NCBI RefSeq assembly: GCF_023983475.1
Contig: NZ_CP092712.1
Coordinates: forward strand, 2,852,001-2,916,000
Length of the DNA: 64,000 bases
Origin: Aliivibrio fischeri ATCC 7744 = JCM 18803 = DSM 507
Lineage (GTDB): Bacteria > Pseudomonadota > Gammaproteobacteria > Enterobacterales > Vibrionaceae
Direction: 5' to 3'
Notes under the pieces: model-generated
What the model saw: the letters and a program-made list of their open reading frames with translations, nothing else
Database searches by the model: none
What the model was told of the DNA's origin: nothing
Shown: piece after piece, positions 62,712 through 64,000 of the stretch
Layout: every line of letters begins with the position of its first letter
Numbering within the stretch: the stretch's first letter is position 1
Translations under genes and position numbers: made by a program

Positions 62712-63596
62712 ATGAATATAAAATTACTACAAACGTTTTTGCATTTATGCGAAAGCCATAGTTTCACACATACGTCTAAAGCTATGCACTTGAGCCCATC
62801 AGCTTTAAGCCGACAAATACAAAAATTAGAAGACGACATCGGTCATCCACTGTTTATTAGAGATAACCGAAGCGTCGAATTAACCAGTGCCGCAAAGCAA
62901 CTGATACCTATAGCACTGAATATATGCTCCGAATGGAGTGGATATAAAGCCAGTTCGAACGTCGTAAACAATGCCTTAAAAGGACAATTAAAATTATTTT
63001 GCTCCGTTACTGCAAGCTACAGCCATCTTCCTCAATTATTAAATGACTTCAAAGTTAATTACCCACATATAGATATTAAGCTATCTACGGGCGATCCTGC
63101 TCAAGCAATAGAAAAGATTGAATCCTCTGAAGTAGATATCGCTATTTCAGCGGTACCAGAAAAACCTTCAAATAAGCTCGCTTTTGAAATTATTAGTGAG
63201 ATTCCACTTTCAATTATTGCTCCCTTAGGTAACAACCAATTTATTAGTGAAATAAACAAAGAGAATAGTAATTGGGAGTTACTCCCCTTTATATTGCCCG
63301 AATCAGGTACTGCTAGAAATCGAGCTAATCAATGGTTTAAAGAACAAGGAATCAAACCAACTATCTATGCTCAGGTTTCAGGCCATGAAGCAATTGTGAG
63401 CATGGTTGCATTAGGGTGTGGGATAGGAATAGCGCCAGATGTTGTAATAAACAACAGCCCAGTAAAAGATAAAGTACAACGTTTAAATACGTTACCAATT
63501 GCGCCATTTAAACTAGGTTTATGCTGTAAAAAATCAAAGTTAAATGATTCTGTTATTCAGGCGCTTTGGCAAGTTGCTGAAAATACATTTATTTAG
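62712..63596 (+). CDS. ilvY: LysR-type activator IlvY
   Basis: The ATG at 62712 (294 residues) gives [58 protein letters not shown], which aligns by eye with the E. coli IlvY N-terminus; the longer frame start at 62679 would add 11 unrelated residues. The winged HTH is in 1-60 and the effector-binding domain in 90-290. It activates ilvC in response to its substrates and represses itself. The divergent position confirms the identity. Confidence 0.93.
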   Translation: MNIKLLQTFLHLCESHSFTHTSKAMHLSPSALSRQIQKLEDDIGHPLFIRDNRSVELTSAAKQLIPIALNICSEWSGYKASSNVVNNALKGQLKLFCSVTASYSHLPQLLNDFKVNYPHIDIKLSTGDPAQAIEKIESSEVDIAISAVPEKPSNKLAFEIISEIPLSIIAPLGNNQFISEINKENSNWELLPFILPESGTARNRANQWFKEQGIKPTIYAQVSGHEAIVSMVALGCGIGIAPDVVINNSPVKDKVQRLNTLPIAPFKLGLCCKKSKLNDSVIQALWQVAENTFI

Positions 63597-63606
63597 TTCT
63601 GAAACG

Positions 63607-63635
63607 AAAAAAGGCTTCCCAATGGGAAGCCTTTT
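63607..63635. terminator. Bidirectional terminator between ilvY and rRNA operon
   Basis: AAGGCTTCCC/GGGAAGCCTT with A- and T-runs, between the ilvY stop and the distal 5S gene on the opposite strand. Confidence 0.9.
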
Positions 63636-63643
63636 AAATTTGA

Positions 63644-63761
63644 GCCTAGCGATGTCCTACTCTCACATGGGGAAGCCCCACACTACCATCGGCGCTATTA
63701 CGTTTCACTTCTGAGTTCGGCATGGGATCAGGTGGGTCCATAACGCTATGGTCGCTAAGCA
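63644..63761 (-). rRNA. rrf: 5S rRNA, last copy of rRNA operon
   Basis: Read on the minus strand, it holds the universally conserved 5S block CCATGCCGAACTCAGAAG and TAGCGCCGATGGTAGTGTGG, with pairing ends (GCTTAGCGA at the 5' end, TCGCTAGGC at the 3' end). Length about 118 bases. It differs from the partial copy to its right at a few positions (for example GGGGAAGCCCC versus GGGGAAACCCC as read on the plus strand). Confidence 0.96.
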
Positions 63762-63776
63762 AAATCTGTCAGTAAA

Positions 63777-63853
63777 TGGTGCTGATACCCAGACTTGAAC
63801 TGGGGACCTCACCCTTACCAAGGGTGCGCTCTACCGGGCTGAGCTATATCAGC
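63777..63853 (-). tRNA. tRNA-Thr (GGT)
   Basis: A 77-base tRNA on the minus strand: GCTGATATAGCTCAG start, anticodon loop CTTGGTAAG with anticodon GGT, T-arm CCAGTTCAAGTCTGG, CCA encoded at 63779-63777. It lies between two 5S genes in the distal part of an rRNA operon. Confidence 0.96.
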
Positions 63854-63875
63854 AATATTTTTACTTAATTTAATC

Positions 63876-63908
63876 AAAAAAAGCCATCCGATAGGATGGC
63901 TTCTTTTT
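63876..63908. terminator. Hairpin between 5S copy and tRNA-Thr
   Basis: AAGCCATCC-gata-GGATGGCTT with A-run and T-run lies between the upstream 5S copy and tRNA-Thr. If it terminates efficiently, the tRNA-Thr and last 5S would need read-through; the rRNA antitermination complex or processing may explain it. Confidence 0.7.
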
Positions 63909-63915
63909 AAATTCA

Positions 63916-64000
63916 AGCCTGGCGATGTCCTACTCTCACATGGGGAAACCCCACACTACCATCGGCGCTATTACGTTTCACTTCTGAGTTCGGCATGGGA
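63916..64000 (-). rRNA. rrf: 5S rRNA, partial (runs off window end)
   Basis: The 3' 85 bases of a second 5S gene on the minus strand, near identical to the copy at 63644-63761 with small differences (GCCTGGCGA versus GCCTAGCGA on the plus strand). The rest of the rRNA operon lies beyond 64000. Confidence 0.95.

Overview
The window looks like chromosomal DNA of a low-GC Vibrionaceae, most likely Aliivibrio (V. fischeri group). The reasons are the ilvC/ilvY pair next to the end of an rRNA operon carrying 5S - tRNA-Thr - 5S, the rep / cytochrome c5 / tandem tRNA block, ubiK, the Scs copper/redox operon, and the overall AT-rich coding style. No database search was possible; all names come from motifs and family recall.

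Bases 1-18796 are an accessory region. It opens with a four-gene recombination module (108-5696): two canonical tyrosine recombinases, one diverged recombinase-like protein and a small coiled-coil protein, tightly coupled, in the style of the ginABCD module of GInt genomic islands. Cargo follows: a cluster with an SF2 helicase under a divergent Xre regulator (6159-9291), a HEPN-N-terminal/RES-domain protein (9449-10861), and a three-gene operon (11088-15251) coding for an SMC/RecF-like ATPase, a soluble histidine kinase and a receiver domain fused to an aminoglycoside-phosphotransferase-like kinase. Short repeats around TCTGGAAA near position 40 and near 15.28-15.39 kb suggest the island ends. 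A 50-bp direct repeat made of a rho-independent terminator (15458-15507 and 18747-18796) then brackets a second module: DNA methyltransferase - DUF262 - HEPN protein. This looks like tandem occupation of one attachment site by two defence-type cassettes. The ATPase/kinase/receiver-kinase operon is my best candidate for an undescribed system; the methyltransferase-DUF262-HEPN operon is second.

Bases 18825-23286 hold the Scs-like thiol-redox/copper operon (scsC, scsD, scsB, a ScsA-like protein and a His-tailed protein, all on the minus strand). Bases 23552-32417 hold a Ser/Thr kinase - exported protein - ECF-type sigma factor - exported protein operon, an outer-membrane barrel protein and a large lipoprotein. 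The sigma factor has Thr62/Thr63 where most ECF factors have acidic residues, suggesting control by phosphorylation.

Bases 32743-40414 are a catabolic operon: PRD protein, SFCGS glycine-rich protein, DUF4312/4311/4310 proteins (probable membrane transporter), amidohydrolase, DgaE-like PLP enzyme and KDGP aldolase, followed by a BglG/MtlR-type PRD regulator with EIIB and EIIA domains. A cluster of TTTCCACTT motifs lies upstream.

Bases 40473-64000 are mostly core genome: SPOR protein, CNMP/CBS/DUF294 protein with a DnaQ-like exonuclease, BCCT transporter, a Gsi-like peptide/glutathione ABC transporter, five tRNAs (Pro-His-Pro-His-Arg), cytochrome c5, Rep helicase, TetR-regulated RND efflux pump, UbiK, IlvC, IlvY, and the distal end of an rRNA operon entering from the right on the minus strand.
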